A stretch of DNA of 64,000 nucleotides from Ziziphus jujuba (lineage: Eukaryota; Streptophyta; Magnoliopsida; Rosales; Rhamnaceae): NCBI RefSeq assembly GCF_031755915.1, contig NC_083390.1, forward strand, positions 20,507,501 through 20,571,500, given 5' to 3'. A model generated the notes under the pieces. It saw nothing but the letters and a program-made list of their open reading frames with translations, was not told the origin of the DNA and did not search any database. Within the stretch, counting starts at the first letter, position 1. Every line of letters starts with the position of its first letter. Shown piece after piece: positions 37,140-49,543 of the stretch. Made by a program: the position numbers and the translations under genes.

Positions 37140-37390
37140 TAGTAATGAAGAGGCCCAATCCCATGCAGCCTCGCTATTTCACCTTCCCGCCAATAATATC
37201 CGTTCGAATTTATTTATGCCACTGAACAGTACACCTTCTAATTGACCCTGCAAGCCTCGGCAGCCTGCTCTAAAAGAAGCCTCCAGTCCCTTCCCTCCGA
37301 CGCCAGAGGCTCGATCCGACTTCCAAATACATATCAACAACGTCACATTGAATGGATAGCCCATAAGCACAGGTGTGGCAGCATGACGAT
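37140..37390 (+). pseudogene. Exon-like conserved block, second copy
   Basis: Paralogue of 2690-2940, with the same PFPPTPEARSDFQI reading and the same in-frame TGA, plus an extra stop (TAG replacing TTG). The product is unidentified. Confidence 0.3.
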
Positions 37391-39025
37391 GAAAGATTTA
37401 GCTTGCCTAAGGTCGAATTAAAAACTATCAGAGCAATTCTCTACCGTTTCGTTCAGAGGATTATGCTGTCTGAGATGCTTGTTTTCTACATTGTATATCT
37501 ATATATATATATATATATATTTTTTTTTTTTGCTGTCATTCCGTTTGATTTTAGTAAACAGAGCTTTGTTTAGAAAATTTTGAATATTGGCATTATATAA
37601 TGTGTGTGTGTTTCTTCAGAGATTTTAGTAGCAAATTTTTGTTCCCATGGTCTAAAGATTGGGTAAAAAGTAATAAAATGTAGCTTTATGTAATAGTTGG
37701 ATTACCAGAACTTCAAACTGGTATCAAGAAAGTTCATACAACTTCATATATTTGAGTTCTATTAATTTGAATTTAGAAACAATCCCAAATACAACTTAAA
37801 ATAGTTTGTCCTATCTTAAAACTATGAGAAGGTTACAAAGCACAAAATTTATTGCTAAGGATATCTTCAAGACGCCCACGATCGCCATCCCAGCACGCAT
37901 TTGATTAACCATCTTAGCCATCTTCATTACCTTCAACAAGAACCATAAACACACTAGTGAGTACATGCTTATTTCATACAGCTCTATATATTAAGCTATC
38001 AAAACTTAGACATAGTTGTGTTTTTTGCAAATCTTGCTAGTCATGGCATGTCCTTCTGCGTAATTGCATTATGAGCCAAAACAACCACGCATAATAATTC
38101 TCATTGATGCAGGAGACAAAAGCAACAGAGAGTTAGATAGAGTTAAACAGAGAGGTGGGAGGGAGGAGATGCAAAATATAACTTGAAAGCAAGCAAAAAC
38201 CATAATTAATTATTCTAATGTACAAATCACTACTAAATATTTACTAACGGATCGTATAGGTCTTAGGAATCATATACAGTTATGGTTCACTTACTTTATT
38301 CTAAACGCACAAAGTATTGATTAACATTGGACAGAACAGTACATATATGATCCTGAAAGGTCTCCTTGCTTTAAAACGTCCCAATCTTTAGATTTTATGC
38401 ATGAACTTTTAGACTAGAAGTTAGGACAACAGTTGCGCAAAAACAATGGAAATCCCAAAAAAAAAGGAAGCAGAAATTGAGGAACAGAGACATTTGTGTT
38501 TTGTTCAAAGTCAAGTGGTTCAAGTTCATACAGAAATTAAATCCAAGCAAAACCCACAACTTCATAAAGAAATCAGCTTTCATAACCAAAATATTGAAAT
38601 GAATAAACAAAATCATTATTTATTAACATTCTTACACATGAAAACGGCTTTGGGTTTTGTTTTTTAGCCAAAGTTCGACAAGGGTGAAAATTCCCCTGCT
38701 AAATGTGCGAATGGCCAGCAATAGACGAAGTGGCATATATAGCCCTCCAAAAACAACCTTAACAAGACAAGCAATACAGTGTCCATAAGCTAGGTCGAAT
38801 CATCCAAGACCCCAGCAACGATGATCAATAGTAAATTAACTAGCAGGGCACCACAGAACTATATATAACGATATAAAAAGAAAGTATTAATCATTTTATC
38901 CAATATTTCTTCAAAAAGCTAATGGATCAACTAGTTTATAAAAAATCAAGGTCGACAATATCATCAACGATCAAACAAATAGAAATTTTAATATCAATAA
39001 CATGTAAAAATAAATAAAAAATAAC
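37391..39025. other. Intergenic, includes the unoccupied copia site
   Basis: Around 37660-37690 the sequence runs GGTAAAAAG and then TAGCTTTATG without an insertion. This is the paralogous unoccupied site for the copia element. The rest matches 9991-11451. No gene. Confidence 0.6.
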
Positions 39026-39463
39026 TTACAGAGGAAGCTGAATTGGTTCTCTGTTGACACCCCTTCTTCTCAATGCGTGGAGCAGCCTTCTGAATATGTG
39101 GAGGCGCAGGAGCAGATAGTGTAGCATCAAATATTCAGAAAGAGCCCTAAGCAAGCAAACAATCCACAACCCGAAAATGAACCATCCAAAAGCAGGAAGA
39201 AGGACTAGTAGAAGCAAAATCAAGGCAAAACTCCCAGAACAGAGTCTAATGTTACGCCTAAATCCAGCATAATTATCATATTGGGTCGGTGGTAATAATT
39301 CATCACCTATAAGAAGAACTCCATACATAACAAAAACAGCACAAAAGATAATCATAGTTGTAGGATGTGTATCGAAGGCTGAAAGATTGTTTGTTTGATG
39401 CTTCAACTGCAGCAAACCCAACAAAATAGTCACGAGAGACACTACAATCTTATTCAAATCCAT
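39026..39463 (-). CDS. SMP family protein, long-tail subtype (intact)
   Basis: An intronless frame. The Met at 39463 is chosen as the start (145 residues, MDLNKIVVSLVTILLGLLQL) because it aligns with the start of the other family members; the open frame extends 29 codons further upstream without similarity. It has a FDTHPTTM loop, a second helix (IIFCAVFVMYGVLLIG), a RRNIRLCSGSF junction, a paired third and fourth helix around a PAFGWF turn, and an Arg-rich tail ending QLPL in place of the His-Asn tail. The sister copy at 11452-11915 is frameshifted. Family function is unknown. It is probably functional because it is open over its full length, but expression is not shown. Confidence 0.75.
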   Translation of the reverse strand: MDLNKIVVSLVTILLGLLQLKHQTNNLSAFDTHPTTMIIFCAVFVMYGVLLIGDELLPPTQYDNYAGFRRNIRLCSGSFALILLLLVLLPAFGWFIFGLWIVCLLRALSEYLMLHYLLLRLHIFRRLLHALRRRGVNREPIQLPL

Positions 39464-40787
39464 CTTCGACGAAAAATCAATAAAATGGTTGCCACCGAAA
39501 TTTTGCAGAACCGAATACATATTTAGAATAATTTGGATTTGGGGAAGCATTTGCGGATGAGTCCGTGGTTAAGCTTCGGGGAAGCATTTGCGGATGAGTC
39601 CGCAAGTGGTCAAACAATGGTTATGTGTTTACTCGGTTCAGGACTTATTTATTGTTCCATGGTTATTGTTGGGTTACATTCCGGACTTATTCCGGACTTA
39701 TTCCGGATCCATTCGGGTCAAAACGATTGTTGGGTTCCATTCGGGACTTTTTAAAACAATTGTTGGGTTTCCTTCGGGACTTTTTGAGACCCAAAAAAGA
39801 GGTTTTACAAAGAGGAAACCCAAAGGAGAACAATTAATCTCTCCTATTTATATATGCAAAAAATTTTAACTTGCTTCATACGTTTTCCATGTGGTATTTT
39901 TACAAAATTTATTTTCAAAATTTTAAGTTATACATGTACAAATCGCAAATTTTTGAATCTCTAATCAATATGGGATTAATGCCAACTAATTAATCTTTCA
40001 AAAATAATATTTTAATAAATCAAAAATATTAGTTTGGAAAATTAATATTATAGTCCAAATAGTTTTATTTGTTAATTTTTTTTTTTTTTTTAAGTATTGC
40101 GGAGAAAACTCATCGATTTTATTTATTTTATTTTATTTATTATATCATTGCCAAGGAAAAGGCCTTTAGAGTTTTCTTGTAGTAAGCTTTCGAAACCCCT
40201 TTTCCATCATTATTTTTTTGATGAAATCTTTTCCATCCTCGCATGTAATATCAGCCTTCCATTTGTTTTCTTGTTGAAATCTTTTCCATCCTCCATGTAA
40301 GATCGGCCTTACATTGACTATTATTATTATTAAAAATATATTACTTATAATTAAGTTTTTATCTAAAAAATGCAAACCAATATAAATATTAAAAAACAAA
40401 ACAATAATTTACTAATTATTTATATTTTAATCAGTTTAATTTGATTTTCATCAGACTTTTATATTTTGAAATTGATGCAAACCGAACCAGCTATTACTTT
40501 TGAATTTTTAAAACTACTCCAATTCAATTACTTATAAAATATCTTATCCAAACAAAATAGAAGGAATATTCAAATAAATTGGCTTGGATTAAAATGATTG
40601 GTTGATTGGTTGATTGGTTTTTTTTCACACCCTTAATTTATCTGGCAGCATGTACTGTATTTTCATTTATCCATTTCCAATTTGCTTATTTATATCGTTT
40701 TGTTGTTTTTTTTTTTTTTTTTCCCCCCTCTTTGGATTCCAATTTATATCAACAGTTGAATCATTTATATATTGTCACATCATCATT
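39464..40787. other. Intergenic with short local duplications
   Basis: A 25-base block (GGGGAAGCATTTGCGGATGAG and onward) is repeated at about 39541-39565 and 39579-39603. CGGACTTATTC-type units repeat at 39680-39705. From 39870 it matches 12430-13020. A poly(T) run occurs at about 40708-40722. No gene. Confidence 0.5.
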
Positions 40788-40814
40788 CACTCCCAAAGAA
40801 TCCCTATTAACGAC

Positions 40815-41290
40815 ACAAGAAACGTCACTAAATGGTCCCTGAGAGGTTGTAATTATTGTTTTTAATTACTGAACAACTTTGGTCACTAAAACTTAAAACT
40901 TTCAGCAACCCAATTTTCATTTTTTAATGACCATGGTTTAGTCTGTAAAATTCTAAAAAATTCACTAATTTATTCAACTGTTGGTAGCCTAAAGTTGTAT
41001 TAGTAACCATGATTATAGTTATTATCGACCAACAACATGGTCCTTGGATAACAACTTTTTGAGACCAAATTATTTGGTCGGTGAAAATACTTACAGCAAC
41101 CAAGACACTGGTCAATTATGATCTTCTACATATTCAAAAATATTTTTAACCACCAAAAATTGATCACCAATGCTTTACATTCAACAGCTAAAGTTTAGTC
41201 ACTGAATACTTTATGCTTAGAAACCAATATGTATGGATTTTCAGTAACCAAATTGGTCACTATAAGGAAATTATTTTAGTTATTCATAGT
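40815..41290. repeat. Left subterminal repeat region of the CACTA element
   Basis: Many diverged copies of GGTCACTAAA and TTGGTCAC in both orientations (for example near 40816, 40870, 41065, 41190 and 41250). They probably act as transposase-binding sites, as in En/Spm. Confidence 0.7.
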
Positions 41291-44200
41291 TCTTTTAAAA
41301 TTTTCTAAATTAATTAACAGTAAAGGTGCAAAAATATACAATATAGAAAGCAAATAAGCAAATTCTTATAACACCGAGACTAAATATTTATGAAAAGCAA
41401 TAATTGTCTTTACATGCGGACAATTGTCATTACATAATTAAAACAATTATTTGGTGTCGTATAGGCAACAAAATCTATAAGCAATTACAAGTAACAGTAG
41501 TGATGTGGGCTGCAGTGGAGACAAATCTCGCACTGAACTCATCATTGCATTAATTTTAAACACGTACTCAATTGATTAAACTTGACTTTGATCCTTAAAT
41601 TCCTGAAATTTAAAGAAGTTTATATAACAAGCAAAATCAAAAGAAAACCAACCTAGTATGTTTACAGGCTACAAATAATAATAGCAACTATAATTCCTAA
41701 ATCAGATAATTAAAAGCAAATTACAGCATCTATACAATAAATGATCCCCTCTTAATGATGTTTTTTCTGAAACTTTGCACCTTTCTTCTCAACTAGGCAC
41801 TTTGAGGTAGTCTTTCAAGTTCAAAAGAGAATAATACAAGTTCTTGTGCACCAACTAGGAAATAATAAATACAGAATTTCAGAAGAGAGCCATGAATGAA
41901 AAACACATTATGAATGTTGACACAAAAAAAAAAAAAAAAAAATTGCATACCTGCATACCTGGATGAGAAGTATTTCAAGGAGCCCATCCATAATAAACCT
42001 CGGCAGACCCAAAGGCCAAAATATTATTCATCCCCATGAGAATTTTTCCCTACAACATTTGTAAATATAGAGAGATCCGAAAGTGATCATAAAACCATAG
42101 AACAAGGACTTAAGTCTGACTGAAATACCTTTTAAACTCTTAACACACAGCCAAACAATTCTATTACAAAAAGAGCTATATAACCACTAAATGAAATCCT
42201 AAACCGGCTTCAATTCTAACACATCAATATGCTTGACAAAATATGAACATAAATATGAAGGGAAAAAACTAGGAATAAGTAGTTATCACAGTACTGCATC
42301 AAAACTTGAAAAAAAAAAAAAAGGCAAAAAAAATAAATTAAGAATTGCCAATGAATACAGTACATTGCTTACAACTTTAAACTGAAAATTTTGAAGCTCA
42401 GACAAAATTGCTGACAAATTTTTCAACATTTGCGGTAACAAAAACATGGAAACGATGATAATCCTGAAACAATAAAAACTATGAACTTTTAAAATAGAAA
42501 AAAAAATTAAAAACTATGTATAAAGTTGAACGTCATGGTATAAAGATAAAAAGATAAAATACACCATCAAGATAAAAATCTGAGGTGCCAAATGATATAC
42601 GACCAATGATCCAGCAAATAAAAGCACTTGAACTAATTCTTGGCCAAGAAGACCTTGTATTGAAAACTTACCACCATAATCTTTTTTTAATTTGACTATT
42701 CACTGCAAGTTCAAAGGATGATGATCTTGGGACACATTACCATGGCTAATAACAACTACTTTTACTAGAAATTCCAAGCAAGTTTCATATTAACAATGTT
42801 GTTCTTCTATGAATTAAGTTGGAGACATGGAGTGTACGATATGTATAAAGCTGGTAAGGATTTTTATAGATTTCCAACAAAATGCAATTGGGAAAGTAGG
42901 CAAAAATCGGGTCTATGGCCTCAGACAGGGGATTAATGCGAATAATATTTTTCAAATGGTCATAAATCTGATATTTAAAAAACGACCTCAAAAATAAAGT
43001 TCCTACTAACTTTTATATCCATCGTTTGTTATCAAAAAGCAGAACCTCTATATATATCTTATCCAATTCTATCAATGAAGAACTTGTGCTTTTAGATTAA
43101 TGTTTCTCTATGGTATAATATTGAATAATAAAAAACCCAAATACAGTAAATGAATTCAAATGCAACCAAGGAATAGAAAAGTTTATAAGTTTCCATTATT
43201 AACTTTACTTACCCAAAATTCTTTTCCAAATAAACTTGATAAAGAAAAACACTGATATAAAACATATCTCTCAAGCTTCATCCACTAAATCTGCAAATAA
43301 TATGTAGGAAAGTTTTTCAGTAAATTTAGCTCTCATTTATTAACCCATATTTTACATATATAAAACATATAGATACACTTAACTCACAAATATAGAACAG
43401 ATGAGACATAAGTTGCTTCTTCTGCAATGGCTCCTGGTGTATATGGTTCTGGTGCTGGTGATTACTGAAGCAAAAGAACTCTTAACTACTGCAAATGAAT
43501 TGGGCACTGGTTCAAAGCTAACCTATGGAAGCAAATCTTAGCATTTGAGAGAATTATCTATGAATCAACCTAAGAGCCCATAATGTACAGACTTGCTCGA
43601 GTTTCCTAAGGCATGCCCTACTGTTAAAATGACATGAGAGAGTTTATATGTAATTAGCAAAAGGAATGTGCTGATCTTTTTGACCCTAAGGTTAACTCTC
43701 AAGTAAGAACAGGCCAGGGTTTATTATCTACTGCAGGATTTTTTTTTTGACCTTTTAAGTGCCTATTCAACAGAAAAGATAAGTTATGTATATATATTTA
43801 CAATCTATATATGCTTAACCAAAACTTCACGTTTTACAAGGATAATAAGACATTTTATGATCAATATACAAAAACTTATTTAAACAACATTAGTTGTATA
43901 TTATTATGGAGATGTGGACTCAATTTTGCCAACCTACTAAGATAATCTAGTGCCCCTCTTCAATTTCTTCCCTCAAAAAAGATAAACATGCAATTTTCAG
44001 AATGGTAATTGGACGAAACAGTTTATAATTCTGGGCTGATTCAACAGTAAGGTGTGACCTGCAGTGAAAATAAAGACACAAATACATTTTGTAGCAACTA
44101 GACTCCGCTCACGGCAAGAAGAAAAATCACCTCAACAAATATATTTGTATGGATATATAACATAAAAACAGAGGAAGGACTAAGCTATATAAAAAACAGA

Positions 44201-44700
44201 TAATAATAATAAAGCAAAAGAATCAGAAACTCAACCTTCTCAGTTCCATTTCTTAGCTTCCTCGGTTTTCTCGCCAAACAAACAAAAAAATTTCCCCAAT
44301 AAAAACACAAAGAGAAAAAAGAAAAATAGACCTTATTCCTTAGAAACCGAGCTCCAAAAATGTTGGCAATCTTGGACCTCTTAGTCGGAAAATGTTCCAT
44401 TTTCTTTCATCAAAAACCTCCACTCAAACCCCCAAAAAAAAATTTAAAAAAAAAATCGTAACGAAGAAGAAAAACAAGTAAGAAGCCTGGATCGAAAACT
44501 TCGGACCCAAAAAAAAAAAAAAAAAAAAAACCACACGACAGAAGCAACAACAGCCAGTGAGAGACGAAGGATCCAAGAAGCTCACATCTCCTATTACTTA
44601 ATTAAAAAAGAAAAAATGGAAAAAACCTCCCGCGTAGAAGAATCTCACGGATCTTCAACACAGACAGAAAGAGAGAAAAGAGAAAGAAAAAGAGACACAG
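41291..44700. other. CACTA interior, gene-like but unidentified
   Basis: No complete gene can be assigned. On the minus strand there are short exon-like pieces, for example MEHFPTKRSKIANIFGARF at 44400 and a piece near 42055-41955 followed by GTATGC. None was recognised. A-runs occur at 41924-41942 and 44510-44530. It could be a captured host gene or decayed transposase DNA. Confidence 0.3.
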
Positions 44701-45133
44701 AGAGAGAGAGAGAGAGAGAACGGTTGCGCAATTTGGCTTTAGCTCAACCAAAACGGAGAGAAAGAGGCAGGCATTAAAGAGAGAGAAAGTCCGTTAGAGC
44801 CGTGAAAGAGGGAAGCTCCAAACAAAAACCCTCGGCCAAAATTGCTTCGAGACTCGCAAACAAACAACGGATGGCAGAAGGACAAATAGAGAGAGTGAAT
44901 GGAAAAGAAAAAAAAAAATAGACAGGGAAAGCATACCCGAGGGAGTGTGAGAGAGGGTCGTCGGTCAAGAAGCTGGCCGGAGAGGACATGCCGGTAAGTG
45001 GGATGGCGCTGATGGAGTCGCAAGGCTGGTTGAATGGGCATGGGATTGTAGCGTTTCGAATGAGGCTCCGCCAAAATATTTTAATAAAAAGGGGAAAAGG
45101 GCAAAATGATGTGGCAGCAAATTTCCCACCCAA
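44701..45133 (-). other. Possible captured host-gene 5' end
   Basis: A GC-richer patch inside the CACTA element. On the minus strand it has a CT-rich stretch, a short frame including MSSPASFLTDDPLSHSLG, then a GTATGC donor-like site, and a (CT)n tract (GA-repeat on the plus strand at 44700-44720) further along. This resembles a plant 5' UTR and first exon. Two overlapping frames are open and I cannot choose between them. Gene capture is common in CACTA elements; that reading is inference. Confidence 0.3.
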
Positions 45134-46266
45134 GTCAAAATGAATATTTTTCTTTATTTTGTTTTTGCCAAAAATCCAAGTTTTTTATTCTCATTTTTTA
45201 AAAGCAAAAAATTATGGACTTTATACTAAAAAATGAATTAACATAATATTTTTACATAATAATATCATTTAAAAAATGTGTTCTTTCCCCAAAAAAAAAA
45301 AAAAAAAAAGTGTTAATAGACTTTTTTGAAAAATGAAATTGAAATCTGTTTATTTTAACCGACTGAAATGTTATTAGTAGTTAGTCAAAGTCAAAATTAA
45401 CAAACATATGTTTATAATTATTTGTACATATTAATAAATTAATAATGAATTCACAAAAAAAAAATTACATATTAATAATGTGATTAAATATAAAAATTTA
45501 TTTGTAAAATATCAAATAGATATGCATACATGTGCCTTTTTTTTTTTTTTGGGATAAATACATATATGTTTATGAAAAAATTTGTGTACATGTATTTATG
45601 TGTATAAGTATATATATTATAATATAATAACGACGTTATGAGAAACTTATAAAGAGAGAATTCTACGTATAGTCAATTCACAACTGATAATAAATCAATT
45701 AAATATTTGATTTTTAAAAAAATAAAATCTGGATGGGCAAAAAGATAATCCATTCTATGTGTGTGGAACCAATTTTAAATTATTAATTACATTTTTGTGG
45801 TTGATTCAACTTAATTAAAATTGATTCAAATTTTTTTCTTATATGGCAATTGATATGGCATGTACTATTCCAAAAGTTCTTTACAATGTCAATTTACTTT
45901 ATTTTATTTTATTTTTTTTATCACAAGGTGTCCCCATACCAAATTAGGCATGCGCTTAATACAGATTCAAGATTAGAATGTTAATAGGTTTTTCCTCTTC
46001 CAACAAGAGCTACTCCAACTTAAATTCTTACCATGTCAAAATTGATATATTAATATATAATTATGCATATACGAATTCTACAAGGGGGGAAATCGCCCAC
46101 TACTTGATGGGTAGCAACCATCCAAAGCCGTTAAATTCATATGATCATCCAAATTGGATGACTATAGATGATTATTGTCTACCAAATAGTGGGCGACTTC
46201 CCCCCTTATAGTAAATTTATATATTGATAACATATTATTAACTATAATAACATGTAAGTTCAAAGA

Positions 46267-46315
<49 letters not shown>

Positions 46316-46839
46316 TGAATATATTAAATTCAACGATTGTATTGTATTGCATAGTATTTTATTAATTATGTATTTAGATGAAACCACTCTAACATGATTT
46401 ATATTATAAGGTAAGATAAATTTTCTATAAATGAGACATTGTTATATATATTATATAGTTTTTCTTCCATATGTATGTGGTTGGCAAAATTGAATTAGAA
46501 TAATTGTAGAAGGAATAATGACTCTACCATCAAATTGTTCTCAAATGGACTAAATATATGTAATTTCTCATGAAAAATATCATGTTTTATAATATAAACT
46601 ACCTTAAAGTAGTTAAGTTATAACATTACGATCTTAACAAAATAATTATGAACTAAATCTGCATGGTGGAATGGTAACTTAGTTTTTAATACAATATTAC
46701 CGCTTACATTTATAAAGTGTAAAATAGTTTCCCTTTTATCAAAAATATTTATAACAGTACTTACATACCTAGCTGTATATAATAGCATTATAAAGTGGTA
46801 ATTTATCTTATATTTTATTTAGCTTAATTATTATTTACC
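45134..46839. other. CACTA interior, AT-rich
   Basis: No gene. Contains a small inverted-repeat element (listed separately) and the AT microsatellite at about 46270-46311. Confidence 0.5.
46079..46212. mobile_element. Short inverted-repeat (MITE-like) element within CACTA
   Basis: Ends match as inverted repeats of about 25 bases: CAAGGGGGGAAATCGCCCAC on the left and, reverse complemented, TAAGGGGGGAAGTCGCCCAC on the right. It is about 134 bp with no coding capacity. It looks like a nested MITE; the target duplication is unclear. Confidence 0.6.
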
Positions 46840-47335
46840 AGTGACCATTAATGGTTGTTAATACTTTGTTTCAGTCACCAATGTGGCTGGGTTTGTTTAT
46901 TTCTCTATCGTTTAGCGACCAGTTTAGCAACCAAGTTACATTTGGTCCTATATCAATATTAGAGGCCAATATGTTGGTTACTAGTATCAATTTTTGGTGA
47001 CCGAAGATCTTTGGTCACTAAAACTCTTTTACCTTACGTATTTCATTTTTTCTTAATCATTTTTTAATTACTTAGATAATCAGTGACCAATTGTTTTGGT
47101 TGCTGATAGATCATTTTTCCGCCAAAAAAAAAGGCAGGAATAGTTTCCCACTCCCATCTTCAGCAACTATATTTGGTCATTAAAAATTGGAATTACAGAC
47201 CAAATCATGGTCACTGAAAGTGGAACACTATCATTTTCCTATATGAACTATCAAAAATTTCAGTGACCAACTGTTGGTCCTTAATGGTCTCCTTTAGTGG
47301 CTAATATTCTGGTTGCTAAGAATTTGGTCACTAAA
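46840..47335. repeat. Right subterminal repeat region of the CACTA element
   Basis: Repeated GTGACCA / TTGGTCACTAAA motifs, for example near 46850, 46875, 47005, 47080, 47200, 47260 and 47325. It mirrors the left end. Confidence 0.7.
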
Positions 47336-47368
47336 TCCCCCTTTTTTTTTTTTTTTTTTTGGGTAGTG

Positions 47369-47946
47369 AGTAGATCATCATGTTCATTTGTTTTTTGTTA
47401 TTATCTTCTTTTGGCAATTCACTAAAAGAATGTCAAGTGAATGTTAAAACATACACAACCAATACAGTGAGTACTTCTACCAAAATATCATACTGTATAC
47501 TTTTCCCAGTGTATAAGAGAGAGAGAGAGAGAGAGAGAGATTGATTCATTATCTTTGAGATGGGTACCAGGGATTAGAATCAAAAGAATGGAAGTTATAC
47601 TAATCAAATATTCAACGCCGATGGACTATATAACCCAAAACACAGAAAATACAAGAGCATGCAAATAGGCAAGACGAAGAACACCCTCTATTGATTCAAT
47701 GGCTATTGGTGGCTCTTCATTGAATATTTGCCCCTCTTTCTAGATATAGCCCAAAATCAAATTAAATTCACTTCCACTCCATTTTCCACTCTGCCTTGAA
47801 GTACCTGTGGCTAGGCAACTCTCAAAAATTAACCTTACAAGCCAAAAAATGTAATCTGAATTGATGGCAGTCTCACAAACCAATCTATGAGCCAGATGCA
47901 AAGAAGGCACCTAGTATTAAAAATTCTAACGTGAAGTCAACCATCT
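47369..47946. other. 3' flank of GlcAT14 copy 4
   Basis: Matches the downstream flanks of the other GlcAT14 copies. A (GA)n microsatellite lies at about 47518-47540. No gene. Confidence 0.5.
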
Positions 47947-48840
47947 TCATTTGCACTGATTCGACTGTGAATTCCAGTCGTCAAGGAAGTTGGTAATGGA
48001 CTCTTCAAACTTCTTTGCTTGAGGTCCAGCTTTCTTGATATTGACATCACTCCATTGTGAACAAGGATCCATGAACCAGCAGTTCCCACCAGAGCATATG
48101 CACCTGGGATGGGTCGATTACGCCCACACTTGAGGATCTTTTCATCAACCACGTTCAAAATGGGATCATCATTCTTGAATTGTCTTGCAAATGCAGCTCC
48201 ACTTTGGGCCATTTGATCAAAATCAGAAGTGTTTAAGAAGTGAGGCTTCATTCCTGGGGGACAGTCCCATATCATATATCTCAAATCGCTGTTTACTGTT
48301 GTGTTCTTAAACTCTGGTGAATTGCAAATAACAGAATGAAAATATCCTTCTTGAGACAAAAGTACGTTTGTAAAATTCATAAGCAGGGTTCGGGGTAGGT
48401 TATCCCAACCAAATATGCAGAATTCCAAAAATGGTCGGCTTAGTACAACCCATGGCGAACCTGTAAACTAAGAAAACATAGGCTCAGAAGACAACTTCAA
48501 TTTGAATGAAAGTATAATAAAGAATGAGAGAGAAGATATTATAGAGACTGTGCCTGTGAAAACTTATAAAAGCATCAGGAGTTTTCCACTTTTCTGACGC
48601 ATGAAAAACTTGGCTCCTCCTGGCCAGGTACATAGCTGGGTCAACTACAATAGGCTGCACCCTCTGAAATCTGCATAAAAAGTACAAAATTAAAACCAGT
48701 GATCCAAACGAACTTACATTACAAGTAAAACTCCAGCTAAAATTAGCAAAGAGGATTTGCCTACTCTTTCCATCCAAGGTCACTGGTATGATCAATGAAA
48801 TTTAGATCTCTTCTAATGGAGGAGAATACATGAGAGAGAT
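47947..48840 (-). pseudogene. GlcAT14-like beta-glucuronosyltransferase, 3' exons, copy 4 (best preserved)
   Basis: Exons on the minus strand: 48840-48765 (DLSHVFSSIRRDLNFIDH to GWKE), 48670-48554 (QRVQPIVVDPAMYLARR) and 48460-47947 ([20 protein letters not shown] start of the helix, [45 protein letters not shown]). These are hallmark blocks of the GlcAT14/DUF266 family of type II Golgi enzymes. A one-base loss near 48090 (in the Gly-Ala-Trp-Cys motif) shifts the last 50 codons; the original end ([18 protein letters not shown] at 47947-47949) is still readable. The large N-terminal exon is missing. The middle exon uses a GC donor (ACAG|GCACAG). Confidence 0.85.
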
Positions 48841-49357
48841 CTGAAATTGAGGAAAAAAAATAAAAAATAAAAAGTAGCAATATTAACAAGCAAGAATAAT
48901 CTATAGGGGAAACACTAGAAAATAAGAGTAGATATAAGAAAATATAATGCACAGGATAACAGATACAATATAGAAAATATAAGCCTACGGGGCTAGTCTA
49001 ATGGTAGTTAGGGAAGTCAATGAGCATTATAACAACATGTGCCATGAGATGCCAGTAAGACTTTGGTAGAAGAAAGTAAGAAAAAAAGGTCACATACTAA
49101 AGGAAAGATCATGTATCCAGAAAATAAGGGTGTCTTCCTGGGACAAACTAGACAAAATCGCCAGTAAGACCACTCATCAACATTAGGATCCAGAATAATA
49201 TTCCATTCAGACCATCATCAAAATTAGCATCCAATATCACCATAAAAAGTTCTTATAAAAGGTGTGAACTTCAGATGGGAAGCATAATACAAGGCATTAC
49301 AAATGCTTAAGAAAGATTTAAGATTGAGATTTGGAAAATCCTTGAAGCTTTTTCAGT

Positions 49358-49543
49358 TTAGTTTTTAGTATTTTTATTATCAATTACTAGAAGCTACTTT
49401 GCTGTGTCCTACTTATAAAGTTAGTTCTAGCTCCATATCTTTATTTACAATTAGTTTTTAGTATTTTTATTATCAATTACTAGAAGCTACTTTGCTGTGT
49501 CCTACTTATAAAGTTAGTTCTAGCTCCATATCTTTATTTACAA
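49358..49543. repeat. Tandem duplication, two units of 93 bp
   Basis: Units 49358-49450 and 49451-49543 are nearly identical, each starting TTAGTTTTTAGTATTTTTAT. Other cassettes have one unit. Confidence 0.85.

Larger units (their letters stand above)
40788..47368. mobile_element. CACTA (En/Spm-like) DNA transposon, probably non-autonomous
   Basis: The left end is CACTCCCAAAGAA (40788) and the right end TTTTTTGGGTAGTG (to 47368), giving short inverted ends of the CACTA type. Both ends carry several hundred bases of subterminal repeats built from a TTGGTCACTAAA / TTAGTGACC motif in both orientations, typical of CACTA elements. The flanks are ATT (40785-40787) and AGT (47369-47371); joining them recreates the unoccupied sequence at 22537-22560 (TCATAATTAGATCATC), consistent with a 3-bp duplication and one later change. 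No transposase (TNP2/TnpD) reading was seen inside. It inserted in the flank downstream of GlcAT14 copy 4. Confidence 0.82.

Noticed and set aside
44739..45133. Two overlapping frames of 111 and 119 residues
   Set aside because: Neither matches a family I know and they run into intron-like and UTR-like sequence. Kept only as a possible captured 5' end.
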